Translations under genes and position numbers: made by a program
Shown: one piece after another, positions 16,393 to 24,738 of the stretch
Layout of the letters: every line of letters begins with the position of its first letter
Numbering within the stretch: position 1 is the first letter of the stretch
Origin: Microbacterium sp. MYb45
GTDB lineage: Bacteria; Actinomycetota; Actinomycetes; Actinomycetales; Microbacteriaceae
NCBI RefSeq assembly: GCF_002979655.1
Contig: NZ_PCPG01000018.1
Coordinates: 1-64,000, forward strand
Reading direction: 5' to 3'
DNA length: 64,000 nt
Notes under the pieces: model-generated
Seen by the model: only the letters and a program-made list of their open reading frames with translations
Databases searched by the model: none
What the model was told of the DNA's origin: nothing

Positions 16393-17502
16393 TCAGTCCC
16401 CGGTCGACGAACCCGTTCCGCTGAGGATCAGGATGCGGCGCAAGTGCATCGCGGTGAGCACGCCCGGGCCCATCGCGCTGCCTGCGTCGACGGTGCGATC
16501 GTTCACGGTCTCGAGGAGGAGCCGCGTGGCGCGGGCGGCTTCGCCGCGGACGCGGTGATCTTCAGCGGATGAGGCACCGCCGCGTGCGATCACCTCCGCC
16601 ACCGCGTGGCACGCCTCGGACAGGGGACCGGGCAGCGCGGGATCGAGCGGCAGGCCGGCCGGCCGGTCCCAGATGGTGTCGGCGATCTCGTCCGAGATGT
16701 CGCGGATGAGGTGCGCGATCCGGTCGAGTGCTGCGAGCTCCTCGTGGCTCTGCTGCATCCGCGATCGGTGGCCCTTCGCCCGGGGATTGCCCCGTCGGCT
16801 CTCGTCGGCCTCCGCGAGCGCTGCCCGCAACTCACCTGCGGTGTCGGCGAGTGAGGCGGCGTCGTCGGCCCACTGCCCGTGCTCCGGCGGCCAGGACTCG
16901 GAGACCGCCGATCCGATGTCGTCGAGATGTCGGGCGAGCTGCTCGCGGAAGGCGGCCAGGCGCGCCGCCGCCACTCCGGTGAGCGGTGCGGGCGCGATCA
17001 GGACGTTGACCACGAGGCCGATGACGATCCCGACCGCGGTCTGCGTGAGGTATCCGAGGGAGTAGTCGTCGGCGTTCTGTCCGCCGATGATCAGCACGAA
17101 CATCGCGGCCATCGGGATGTATTCGCGTCCGGCACCGAACCAGCCCGTTCCGGAGACGAGCACTCCCACACCCACGACGAGCGGGATGGTCCACCACGTG
17201 GGCCCCACCGTGAGCACCACCACCGTGGCGAGGCCGATGCCGGCGGCGAGCCCGAGCAGCGTCTGGAAGCTCGACTTCGCCGACCCCATCAGCGTGGGGT
17301 ACATGCTCAACAGTGCCCCGAGCGGGGCGTAGTAGGGGTACTCGTCGGTGACCCCCGGCATGTGCGGAGCGATCAGCCAGGCGAGACCGACCGCGAGCAT
17401 CGTCTTCGCGACGAGCAGCAGGCGTGCGGGGAGGACGGCTTCGCGGAGTGCGCGCGCGATGCCTGCGCGGCGTGCGCGGAATCGGGGCTGGCTCTGCGTC
17501 AC
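16393..17502 (-). CDS. FUSC / aromatic acid exporter family membrane protein
   Basis: Protein of 369 aa with six membrane segments in the first half (about residues 25-180) and a soluble helical C-terminal half, the arrangement of FUSC or ArAE_2-like proteins. The membrane half contains YYAPLGALLSMYPTLMGSAKSSFQ. Such proteins are linked to export of aromatic acids or to stress resistance; the substrate here is unknown. It is convergent with the HTH regulator gene 12 nt away and stands alone on its strand. Confidence 0.75.
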   Translation of the reverse strand: MTQSQPRFRARRAGIARALREAVLPARLLLVAKTMLAVGLAWLIAPHMPGVTDEYPYYAPLGALLSMYPTLMGSAKSSFQTLLGLAAGIGLATVVVLTVGPTWWTIPLVVGVGVLVSGTGWFGAGREYIPMAAMFVLIIGGQNADDYSLGYLTQTAVGIVIGLVVNVLIAPAPLTGVAAARLAAFREQLARHLDDIGSAVSESWPPEHGQWADDAASLADTAGELRAALAEADESRRGNPRAKGHRSRMQQSHEELAALDRIAHLIRDISDEIADTIWDRPAGLPLDPALPGPLSEACHAVAEVIARGGASSAEDHRVRGEAARATRLLLETVNDRTVDAGSAMGPGVLTAMHLRRILILSGTGSSTGD

Positions 17503-17629
17503 GGCATCCTCTCTTTCGGCGCGTGTGGGTGGGGCGTGGTGCCGGTGATTCCGCGAGCGTATGCGCCCGGTGCGCGGCCGACGAGCGGGTTGCTTCCTCG
17601 GCCGGGTACCGGTAGCGCGCAGACGCGAC

Positions 17630-17663
17630 GACGCCGGCCACCCCAGGGAGGGTGACCGGCGTC
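17630..17663 (-). terminator. terminator hairpin for the GntR-ABC operon
   Basis: Stem of GACGCCGG plus CACCC, with one C/A mismatch, paired to GGGTG and CCGGCGTC across a 6-nt loop. It begins 26 nt past the stop codon of the minus-strand membrane gene at 17689. No gene is seen in 17503-17688. Confidence 0.6.
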
Positions 17664-17688
17664 GAGAGGTGCGGCGGCGGAGGTGCGC

Positions 17689-18375
17689 TTACGGGATGGT
17701 CCTCCGGAAGGCGAGGAACGAGACGCCCGTGAGCACCGCGGTGGCGAGGAGGCCCCAGAGCGCGAGACCGAGCGCGCCGAGGTCCATGATCCCCGCGCCG
17801 ACGTGCGACCAGAGGTCGAGCCGCGTCACCAGGAACACCAGGCCGAGCAGCACCAGGGAGAGAGCGATGCCCACGATGATGAGCACCAGCTGTCCCCAGC
17901 TCTTGTAGATCGTCGCGCCGGTGAAGCCGAGCACGAAGAAGAAGAGCGCGAGGGTGAAGTAGACGACGAAGGCGCCGCCCGGACCCGCATCCCACAGCCA
18001 CGGCAGGTAGAAGACGTAGCCGTTGATGCCGTATCCGTCGGTGGCCACCTCGATGCCGCCTCCGATGAGGAACAGCACGCCCATGATCGCGCTGCCGAGT
18101 ATCGCGGTGAGCAGCGTGCCGAAGAAGAACTCCCTGCGGGTGATGCTCATCGCCTGCGAGAACGGGAAGGTGAGCGTCATGGCCGACATCCCGATGGCGA
18201 AGAAGTACCAGAGCGGAGCCTGACCGCCGCCGCCGTACTTCGGGGTGTCGACCGGGATCATCGCGTAGATGAGGACCGAGATCACCACCGCTGCGGCGAG
18301 GATGATCAGCGGGTACCAGACGAAGGTGCCCTTGTTGATCAGCTGCAGGCGGATGACGTTGACTGTGCGTCGCAT
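17689..18375 (-). CDS. ABC transporter membrane subunit (GntR-linked)
   Basis: Integral membrane protein of 228 aa with six predicted spans and short loops. It follows the ATPase gene with one shared base and ends a three-gene operon GntR-ATPase-membrane protein, the layout of YtrA-regulated ABC exporters. No family motif beyond the membrane pattern is readable. Such systems often respond to cell-envelope stress; substrate unknown. Confidence 0.75.
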   Translation of the reverse strand: MRRTVNVIRLQLINKGTFVWYPLIILAAAVVISVLIYAMIPVDTPKYGGGGQAPLWYFFAIGMSAMTLTFPFSQAMSITRREFFFGTLLTAILGSAIMGVLFLIGGGIEVATDGYGINGYVFYLPWLWDAGPGGAFVVYFTLALFFFVLGFTGATIYKSWGQLVLIIVGIALSLVLLGLVFLVTRLDLWSHVGAGIMDLGALGLALWGLLATAVLTGVSFLAFRRTIP

Positions 18376-19292
18376 CAGCGGACCTCCTCTTTCGCGCCGG
18401 AGTCATTCGTGGCGGAATGGGCCTCCGCCTTCTGGGTGAGACGGACGACGAGCTGCTGCAGCGAGACCGGAGCGAGATCCAGACCGGAGGCCGTGACCTC
18501 GGCCCGCTCCTCTGTACTGAGACGGCCGAGCACGGTGACGGATGCCACGCGCCCGAGAGCCTCGCGGTGGAGCACCTCTCGGCCCGCGACCCAGGCGTCG
18601 ACCTTGGCGGCCTCGCCCACGATGGTGACGGCGCGTTCGCGGACGGCATCCGTGTCTTCGTTCAGGATGATCTGGCCGTTGTCGATCACGATGACCTTCT
18701 CGATGAGGTTGGAGACCTCGTCGATCAGGTGCGACGACAGGATGATCGTGCGCGGGTGTTCGGCGTAGTCCTCGACCAGTCGGTCGTAGAAGATCTGTCG
18801 GGCGACCGCGTCGAGTCCGAGGTAGGGCTCGTCGAAGAAGGTGATCTCGGCGCGCGAGGCGAGTCCGATGATCACGCCCACCGCGGAGAGCTGGCCGCGG
18901 GAGAGCTTCTTGATCGTCTGCTTCATCGGCAGCTGGAACTCCGCGATGAGCTCGTCGGCGAACGCCTGATCCCAGTGGGGGAAGAACAGGCTCGCAGCCT
19001 TGAACGCGTGCTTCGGGTAGGCGTCGTCCGGGTACTTCTGGCTCTCCCGGACGAAGCAGATCCGGCCGAGCACGTGCGCGTTCTCGTACGGGTGCTCGCC
19101 GAACACCCGGACCGAGCCCGAGGACTCGAAGTTCTGGGCGGTGAGGATCGACATGAGGGTGGTCTTGCCGGCGCCGTTGCGACCGAGAAGGCCGTAGATG
19201 GCGTTGCCTTCGATGCTGAGCGAGACGTTGTCGAGCGCTCGCTTCTCCTTGTAGCGCTTGTTGAGGTTCTGCACCTCGATGACGGCGGTCAT
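18375..19292 (-). CDS. ABC transporter ATP-binding protein (GntR-linked)
   Basis: ATPase of 305 aa. Walker A GLLGRNGAGKTTLMSIL, signature KKLSRGQLSAVGVIIGL (non-canonical LSRGQ instead of LSGGQ), Walker B AEITFFDEPYLGLD and the H-loop SSHLIDE are all present. A C-terminal region of about 80 residues follows the nucleotide-binding domain. It overlaps the GntR regulator stop (ATGA at 19289-19292) and the membrane subunit start. The unit resembles YtrB/bacitracin-type exporters. Confidence 0.87.
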   Translation of the reverse strand: MTAVIEVQNLNKRYKEKRALDNVSLSIEGNAIYGLLGRNGAGKTTLMSILTAQNFESSGSVRVFGEHPYENAHVLGRICFVRESQKYPDDAYPKHAFKAASLFFPHWDQAFADELIAEFQLPMKQTIKKLSRGQLSAVGVIIGLASRAEITFFDEPYLGLDAVARQIFYDRLVEDYAEHPRTIILSSHLIDEVSNLIEKVIVIDNGQIILNEDTDAVRERAVTIVGEAAKVDAWVAGREVLHREALGRVASVTVLGRLSTEERAEVTASGLDLAPVSLQQLVVRLTQKAEAHSATNDSGAKEEVR

Positions 19293-19678
19293 GCGGGGTT
19301 CTTCCCTTCTGCGTCGGTGGTGAGTGCGGCGCGCTGCCGGAGCAGTGCCGCGAGGTCTTCGGCGCCGAGACCCAGGGTGCGGGCCTCGGCGAGGAGTGGA
19401 TCGATGTAGCGGTCGGCGAACAGCGCGCGGCGCTCGCCGAGGAGGACTTCCCTCGCTCCGTCGGCGACGAACATGCCGATGCCTCGGCGCTTGTAGAGCA
19501 CTCCCTTGTCGGTGAGCATGGCGACTCCCTTCGCTGCGGTTGCGGGGTTGATCCGGTAGAACGCGGCGAGCTCGTTCGTCGAAGGGGCCTGTGCCTCCTC
19601 GGCGAGTGAGCCGTCGACGATCGAGTCCTCGATCTGCTCGGCGATCTGGAGGAAGAGCGGCTTGCCTTCTTCGATCAC
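19289..19678 (-). CDS. GntR family regulator, YtrA subfamily
   Basis: Short GntR-type repressor of 129 aa, typical of the YtrA branch that has only a small dimerisation helix after the DNA-binding domain. Readable: PLFLQIAEQIEDSIVDGSL, STNELAAFYRINPATAAKGV and VLYKRRGIGMFVADGA. It is first in its operon with an ABC exporter and is preceded by a strong inverted repeat at 19700-19723, expected to be its own operator. Confidence 0.88.
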   Translation of the reverse strand: MIEEGKPLFLQIAEQIEDSIVDGSLAEEAQAPSTNELAAFYRINPATAAKGVAMLTDKGVLYKRRGIGMFVADGAREVLLGERRALFADRYIDPLLAEARTLGLGAEDLAALLRQRAALTTDAEGKNPA

Positions 19679-19699
19679 GAGTCCTCCGGTGGGTTAGTG

Positions 19700-19723
19700 G
19701 GTTACTTACTCGACTAAGTAACC
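19700..19723. promoter_or_regulatory. operator of the YtrA-type regulator
   Basis: Perfect inverted repeat GGTTACTTA / TAAGTAACC around a 6-bp centre, in an AT-rich patch 22 bp upstream of the gntR start. YtrA-type operators are of this size and location. A second partial GGTTA word lies at 19692. Confidence 0.7.
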
Positions 19724-19785
19724 ATGGAACCTGTCCGGTGTCAACCCCGGGCGTGTGCAGGCGGACGCCCGCGTACAGTGGGCTG

Positions 19786-21000
19786 GTGCCGGAGTTCCCC
19801 TACAGTCGCCTGCGCCGGTGGCCCGACGTCGAGGCGGACAACCTCCAGGCGTATGACGCCACCGATCTGCTGCTCGTAGAGCGGGCGCTCTCCCTCGACA
19901 TCCCGGGCTCCGAGACCGTCGTGATCGGTGACGAATACGGCGCGATCACGCTGGCTCTGACGGATGCCGGGCGGCACGGCATCCGCGTGCATCAAGACCT
20001 CGCGACCGGCCGCCGTGCCCTGGAGCGCAACGCCGAGGATCTCGGGCTCGCCGGCTTCGCCGCGCATGAGCTCGATGCCGAGCTGCTCTCCGGTGCCCGC
20101 CTCGTGCTGCTGCAGCTGCCGAAGTCGCTCGCGGAGCTCGAGGAGATCGCGGATGCCGTGGCCCGCTGGGCGGCATCCGGTGTGGTGCTCGTCGCCGGCG
20201 GCCGAGTGAAGCACATGACGCTCGCGCAGAACGAGGTGCTCGGGCGTAGCTTCGCGCACGTGCAGCCCCAGCGCGCCGAGCGGAAGTCCCGCCTGATCGT
20301 GGCCTCCGCCCCGCGTCCGGTGCCCGCCGATCCGCCGTTTCCGGTGACCGCGCAGCACGACGGGCTGACCCTGGTCGCGCACGGCGGGGCGTTCGCCGGC
20401 GCCCGCCTCGACATCGGCACCCGGGTGTTGCTCGAGGTGCTCGGCCTCGGCGGTTCACAACTCCTCAAGAACGGGCTGATTCGGGTCGAAAACGGCGCGA
20501 ACGGGTCGGAGAACGGTGGTTTTTCCGGAGTTGTGAACAGCGACCGCCCGAGCCGCGTGCTCGACCTCGGCTGCGGCACCGGCGCGCTCGCTGTCTCGTA
20601 TGCACTCGCCCACCCCGAGGCGCAGGTCATCGCGACCGATCGTTCGGCCGCGGCAGTGGCCTCGGCTCGCGCGGCAGCGGCCGCGAACGGAGTCGCCGAC
20701 CGCATCACGGTCATGCACGACGATGCGGCCTCGGAGATCGCGGACGCGAGCGTCGACATCGTGCTCCTGAACCCGCCTTTCCACCTCGGAACGAGCGTGC
20801 ACACGGGCGCCGCGACCCGTCTGTTCGAGGCCGCCGCGCGTGTGCTCCGACCCGGCGGAGAACTCTTCACGGTGTACAACTCCTCGCTCGGTTACCGGGC
20901 CGAACTCACCCGTCTGATCGGCCACACGGAACAGCTGTCGCGCACCCCGAAGTTCACCGTGACGCGCAGCATCCGCACCCCCGAAGAGCGCCGATCCTGA
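19786..21000 (+). CDS. RsmC/RlmG-like class I methyltransferase
   Basis: SAM-dependent methyltransferase of 404 aa. The N-terminal half (to about 215) is a degenerate methyltransferase-like domain as in RsmC/RlmG rRNA guanine-N2 methyltransferases. The catalytic half has motif I VLDLGCGTGALAVSYAL, an acidic loop IATDRSAAAV and the N2-guanine/amino-methylation motif LLNPPFHLG. The GTG at 19786 starts the first residues that look coding (VPEFPYSRLRRW); the upstream in-frame extension runs through the gntR operator. Between the halves lies an Asn/Gly-rich stretch encoded by a palindromic insert (20453-20538). It probably methylates 16S or 23S rRNA. Confidence 0.82.
   Translation: MPEFPYSRLRRWPDVEADNLQAYDATDLLLVERALSLDIPGSETVVIGDEYGAITLALTDAGRHGIRVHQDLATGRRALERNAEDLGLAGFAAHELDAELLSGARLVLLQLPKSLAELEEIADAVARWAASGVVLVAGGRVKHMTLAQNEVLGRSFAHVQPQRAERKSRLIVASAPRPVPADPPFPVTAQHDGLTLVAHGGAFAGARLDIGTRVLLEVLGLGGSQLLKNGLIRVENGANGSENGGFSGVVNSDRPSRVLDLGCGTGALAVSYALAHPEAQVIATDRSAAAVASARAAAAANGVADRITVMHDDAASEIADASVDIVLLNPPFHLGTSVHTGAATRLFEAAARVLRPGGELFTVYNSSLGYRAELTRLIGHTEQLSRTPKFTVTRSIRTPEERRS
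20453..20538. repeat. 86-bp palindromic-ended insert inside the methyltransferase gene
   Basis: GTTCACAACTCC (20453-20464) is perfectly mirrored by GGAGTTGTGAAC (20527-20538), enclosing 62 bp that are less GC-rich than the flanks. The segment is translated in frame as an Asn/Gly-rich linker between the two methyltransferase domains, right before motif I. It looks like a small inserted element tolerated at a domain boundary. I saw no second copy in this window. Confidence 0.6.
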
Positions 21001-21338
21001 CCCCGAATCGGTCTCGGACCGGAATATTGAACACCCGTGCAATCCCCCGGTCAGCCGCCGAAATTCGCACCGCCGGCCGACCCAGGATTTGCCCCTGATC
21101 GGCCATTTCGTTACGTTGGAATGCGGGCCTGACGGTCCGAAGACCAGTCCGCGGTCACGTCCTTCTTTCGATGAGCTGTGCTGCGAAGAGGCGTGGGCGT
21201 ACGGTCGATGCTCTATCGCGGCGGATCCGAAATCCGCCGTCTGTGCCGCCACAGCGATCATGTCGAACGGCCCCGAGAGCCTCACCCGGGCGTAACCGAA
21301 GCAGGCTCAGCCACCCGAAGGCGAGCCGCGGGGGAAAC
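21001..21338. other. intergenic region before the glycine betaine operon
   Basis: 338 bp without a credible gene. It begins with a small hairpin (CGGTC-TCG-GACCG at 21009-21021) just after the methyltransferase stop. The rest presumably holds the osmotically controlled promoter of the betaine transporter, but I could not pick out a convincing -35/-10 pair. Long in-frame extensions of the downstream gene into this stretch have poor coding character. Confidence 0.5.
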
Positions 21339-22640
21339 GTGTCCGAAATCGCTCTCGAAGCGCGCAATCTGTACAAGGTTTTCGGTAAGAATCCGAGCAC
21401 CGCCGTCCGCCGTCTGAAGGCCGGAGAGAGTCGCACGGCCGTCGCCGATGCGGGGACCGCGGCGGTCATCGACGCCAGCTTCACCGTGAACCGCGGTGAG
21501 ATCTTCGTCATCATGGGCCTGTCCGGATCGGGCAAGTCCACCATCATCCGCATGCTCAACGGGCTGCATGACGTCACGTCGGGCACCGTCACGGTGAACG
21601 GCGACCCGATCACCGGAATCCCCGCCTCGAGGCTCCGCGAGATCCGTCGCGACCGCATTTCGATGGTCTTCCAGCACTTCGCTCTGCTGCCGCACCGCAC
21701 GGTCGCCGCGAACGTCGCCTACCCGCTCGAGCTCAAAGGCACCCCGAAGGCCGAACGCCTGGCCAAGGCGGAGGAGATCCTCTCGCTGGTCGGCCTCGAA
21801 GGTCAGGGCGAGAAGCTCCCCTCCGAGCTCTCCGGCGGAATGCAGCAGCGCGTCGGCATCGCCCGTGCGCTCGCCGCCGACAGCGACATCCTGCTCATGG
21901 ACGAGGCGTTCAGCGCGCTCGACCCGCTGATCCGCCGCGAGATGCAGGAGCAGCTGCTCGAACTGCAGCAGAAGCTCCAGAAGACGATCGTGTTCATCAC
22001 GCACGACCTCAACGAGGCCATGTTCCTCGGTGATCGGATCGCCGTGATGCGCGACGGCCGCATCGTGCAGATCGGCACGCCCGAGGACATCCTGATGGAC
22101 CCGGCCAACGACTACGTCGAGCAGTTCGTGCAGGACGTCGACCGCGCCCGTGTGCTCACCGCCGCGAACGTGATGGAGCGCCCGCGCCCCGTCGTGCCGC
22201 ACACCGCCGGCCCGCGCACCGCGCTCCGCCAGATGCGCGATGCGTACATGTCGGCGACCTACGTGGTCGGCCGTGACCGGCAGCTCGTGGGTGTCGTGAC
22301 CGACCGCGACGCGGTCAAGCTCGTGCGCCAGGGCGCCACCACCCTCGACTCCATCATCAAGCCCGTGCCGCAGAGCGTGCGCGAGGACGAGGTGCTGATG
22401 AACCTGTTCGTGCCCGCCGTCGAGTCCCCGCTGCCGCTGGCCGTGACGGATGCCGAGGGGCGTCTGGCCGGAGTGATCCCGCGTGTGACGCTGCTCGCCG
22501 CCCTGGGCCCCGGCCCCGGCGCGACCGAGGAGATCACCCTGCCGATGATGCCGATGCCGCAGGCCGAGATCGATGCGGTGCTCGATGACGGGTGGACCGC
22601 CGACCCGGCCGATGCCCCGACCACGGAGGAGGTGCGCTGA
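21339..22640 (+). CDS. proV: glycine betaine/proline ABC importer, ATPase
   Basis: Quaternary-amine type ATPase of 433 aa (ProV/OpuAA). Walker A GLSGSGKSTIIRML, signature LSGGMQQRVGIARALA, Walker B ILLMDEAFSALDP and H-loop ITHDLNEAMF are complete. The C-terminal part (about 300-400) carries a CBS-like pair used for osmotic sensing. The GTG at 21339 follows GGGG and gives the family N-terminus VSEIALEARNLYKVFG. It overlaps the permease start by ATGA. The system imports compatible solutes at high osmolarity. Confidence 0.93.
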   Translation: MSEIALEARNLYKVFGKNPSTAVRRLKAGESRTAVADAGTAAVIDASFTVNRGEIFVIMGLSGSGKSTIIRMLNGLHDVTSGTVTVNGDPITGIPASRLREIRRDRISMVFQHFALLPHRTVAANVAYPLELKGTPKAERLAKAEEILSLVGLEGQGEKLPSELSGGMQQRVGIARALAADSDILLMDEAFSALDPLIRREMQEQLLELQQKLQKTIVFITHDLNEAMFLGDRIAVMRDGRIVQIGTPEDILMDPANDYVEQFVQDVDRARVLTAANVMERPRPVVPHTAGPRTALRQMRDAYMSATYVVGRDRQLVGVVTDRDAVKLVRQGATTLDSIIKPVPQSVREDEVLMNLFVPAVESPLPLAVTDAEGRLAGVIPRVTLLAALGPGPGATEEITLPMMPMPQAEIDAVLDDGWTADPADAPTTEEVR

Positions 22641-23596
22641 TGGACGGCTTCCGCATCCCCGTAGGGACCTGGATCGAATCCGGCGTCGACTGGATCAAGG
22701 ACAACCTCGACGGTCTGCTCGACGTCATCTCGTTCGTGATGAGCTTCCTCGTCGAGGGGCTCACGAGCATCCTGCTCACGCCGAGTTTCGCGGTCATCAT
22801 CGTGATCGCCGCGCTCATCGCCTGGATCGTGCGTTCGTGGCAGCTCGCCATCGGAACCATCGTGTCGTTCGGGCTGATCGTCGGGATGGACCTCTGGGTG
22901 CCCGCGATGCAGACGCTCGCACTCGTGCTCGTCGCCGCCATCATCGCCGTGCTGATCGCGGTGCCGCTCGGCATCTGGTCGGCGCGCAACGCGACCGTGC
23001 GGGCCGTGCTGAAGCCGGTGCTCGACTTCATGCAGACCATGCCGGCGTTCGTGTACCTGATCCCGGCGATCGTCTTCTTCGGCATCGGCGTGGTCCCCGG
23101 ACTCGTCGCCACCGTGATCTTCGCGCTGCCTCCGGGCGTGCGTCTGACCGAGCTCGGCATCCGCGGCGTCGACTCGGAGACCGTCGAGGCCGGACACGCG
23201 TTCGGCGCCAAGCCGGGGCAGATCCTGCGTGGCATCCAGCTCCCGCTCGCGATGCCGACCATCATGGCCGGCGTCAACCAGGTCATCATGCTCGCCCTGT
23301 CGATGGCGGTCATCGCCGGAATGGCGGGTGCCGACGGCCTCGGGAAGATGGTGGTCGAGGCGATCTCGACGATCAACATCCCCAAGGGCGTCGAGGCCGG
23401 TCTCGGCGTCGTGCTGATCGCCGTCTTCCTCGATCGGGTCACCGCCGCACTGGGCGCCCCGGGCGAGAACCGCTCGTCGCTGCTCGGCATGATCGAGCGG
23501 CGCCGCAAGCCGCACGGCGGCGGTGGTGGAGCAGCATCCACCCCCGCAGCCGAGGCGCCCTCGGCGCAGGATGCCGACCCGGCACTCGTGCACTGA
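22640..23596 (+). CDS. proW: glycine betaine/proline ABC importer, permease
   Basis: Inner-membrane subunit of 318 aa with a ProW-like N-terminal region and about seven spans. The family segments MQTMPAFVYLIPAIVFFGIG and LPPGVRLTELGIRGV are readable, as is the coupling loop EAGHAFGAKPGQILRGIQLP. The ATG at 22640 overlaps the ATPase stop. It ends with an Ala/Pro-rich tail. It is cotranscribed with the ATPase and the binding protein 52 nt downstream. Confidence 0.92.
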   Translation: MDGFRIPVGTWIESGVDWIKDNLDGLLDVISFVMSFLVEGLTSILLTPSFAVIIVIAALIAWIVRSWQLAIGTIVSFGLIVGMDLWVPAMQTLALVLVAAIIAVLIAVPLGIWSARNATVRAVLKPVLDFMQTMPAFVYLIPAIVFFGIGVVPGLVATVIFALPPGVRLTELGIRGVDSETVEAGHAFGAKPGQILRGIQLPLAMPTIMAGVNQVIMLALSMAVIAGMAGADGLGKMVVEAISTINIPKGVEAGLGVVLIAVFLDRVTAALGAPGENRSSLLGMIERRRKPHGGGGGAASTPAAEAPSAQDADPALVH

Positions 23597-23648
23597 GTTT
23601 TCACCCCTACGGAACAACACCCATACGGAACTGAGAGAGAGAAATCAC

Positions 23649-24557
23649 ATGAAGAAGAAGATCCTCGCGATCACCGCCCTCGGCGCTGCAGCGGCGCTCA
23701 CCCTCGCGGGCTGCAGCAGCGACGGCGCCGGCGGCACGGGCGGCGGCGACGGCAGCTCCGACGACAAGGGCACGATCACGCTGGGCTTCCTGCCCTCGTG
23801 GACCGACGGCCTGAGCACCGCGTACCTGCTGCAGGACCAGCTCGAGAAGATCGGCTACACGGTCGAGATGAAGACGCTCACCGAGGCGGGCCCGCTGTAC
23901 ACCGGTCTCGCGCAGGGTGACGTCGACATGTACCCGTCGGCCTGGCCTGAGCTCACGCACGCCGAGTACATGGAGAAGTACGGCGACGACATCGAAGACC
24001 TGGGCAAGTACTACCAGAACGCCAAGCTCACCCTCGCGGTCCCGGAGTACTCGGAGCTCACCTCGATCGAGGACCTCAAGGGCAAGGCGGCCGACTTCGA
24101 CGGCAAGATCTACGGGATCGAGCCGGGTGCCGGCCTCACCGCCCAGACCCAGAAGATGATGCCCGAGTACGGACTCGACAGCGAGTACGAGCTCGTCACC
24201 TCGTCGACCGCGGCCATGCTCACTGAGCTGAAGACCGCGACCGACAAGCAGGAGGACATCGTCGTCACGCTGTGGCGACCGTTCTGGGCCAACGACGCCT
24301 TCCCCGTGAAGGACCTCGAAGACCCCAAGGGCGCCATGGGCAAGGCCGAGGGCCTGCACTTCCTGGGCACCAAGGGCTTCGCCGAGGAGTTCCCCGAGGC
24401 CGCTGAGCTGATCGAGCAGATCAAGCTCGACGACGAGCAGTACGGTGCACTCGAAGACCTCGTGGTCAACGAGTACGGCGAGGGCAAGGAAGCGGATGCC
24501 GTCGACGCATGGCTCGAGGAGTACGGCGACCAGTTCGACTGGACCGTCACCAGCTGA
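23649..24557 (+). CDS. proX: glycine betaine-binding lipoprotein of ABC importer
   Basis: OpuAC/ProX-type substrate-binding lipoprotein of 302 aa. The signal is MKKKILAITALG... with lipobox LAGC (lipidated Cys22) and a Gly/Ser linker. The mature part has family features such as ITLGFLPSWTDGLSTAYLLQ and DIVVTLWRPFWAND; aromatic residues in SAWPEL and WRPFW would form the betaine cage. The start has GAGAGAGA 5' of it. It ends the importer operon and is followed by hairpin repeat A2. Confidence 0.92.
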   Translation: MKKKILAITALGAAAALTLAGCSSDGAGGTGGGDGSSDDKGTITLGFLPSWTDGLSTAYLLQDQLEKIGYTVEMKTLTEAGPLYTGLAQGDVDMYPSAWPELTHAEYMEKYGDDIEDLGKYYQNAKLTLAVPEYSELTSIEDLKGKAADFDGKIYGIEPGAGLTAQTQKMMPEYGLDSEYELVTSSTAAMLTELKTATDKQEDIVVTLWRPFWANDAFPVKDLEDPKGAMGKAEGLHFLGTKGFAEEFPEAAELIEQIKLDDEQYGALEDLVVNEYGEGKEADAVDAWLEEYGDQFDWTVTS

Positions 24558-24612
24558 CCCGAGCTCACACCGGCTCTGAGGCGCAGCATCCGCTCGGAGT
24601 CGGCACGCGATA

Positions 24613-24681
24613 CGAAGGAGATCTCACCCTTCGAAGGCCCTGTTCGCGCAGGGGCTCCTTCGTCGGGTGAGATCTCCTTCG
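24613..24681. repeat. hairpin repeat, copy A2
   Basis: 17-bp perfect outer arms (CGAAGGAGATCTCACCC and complement, 24613-24629 and 24665-24681) with a second inner stem (CGAAGG...CCTTCG plus CCCTG/CAGGG). It starts 56 nt after the binding-protein stop. Same family as the elements at 8195, 26296 and 26887; probable terminator function here. Confidence 0.8.
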
Positions 24682-24738
24682 TTGTGTGCGGGGTTCCGCG
24701 CGCAACCCCCTTCCCCGTGGGTCCCGGCGGCGTAGCCT

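Noticed and set aside
20455..21285. 276-aa minus-strand frame over the methyltransferase 3' end and the betaine leader
   Set aside because: Crosses a gene with clear motif I and NPPF on the other strand; translation has no recognisable domain.
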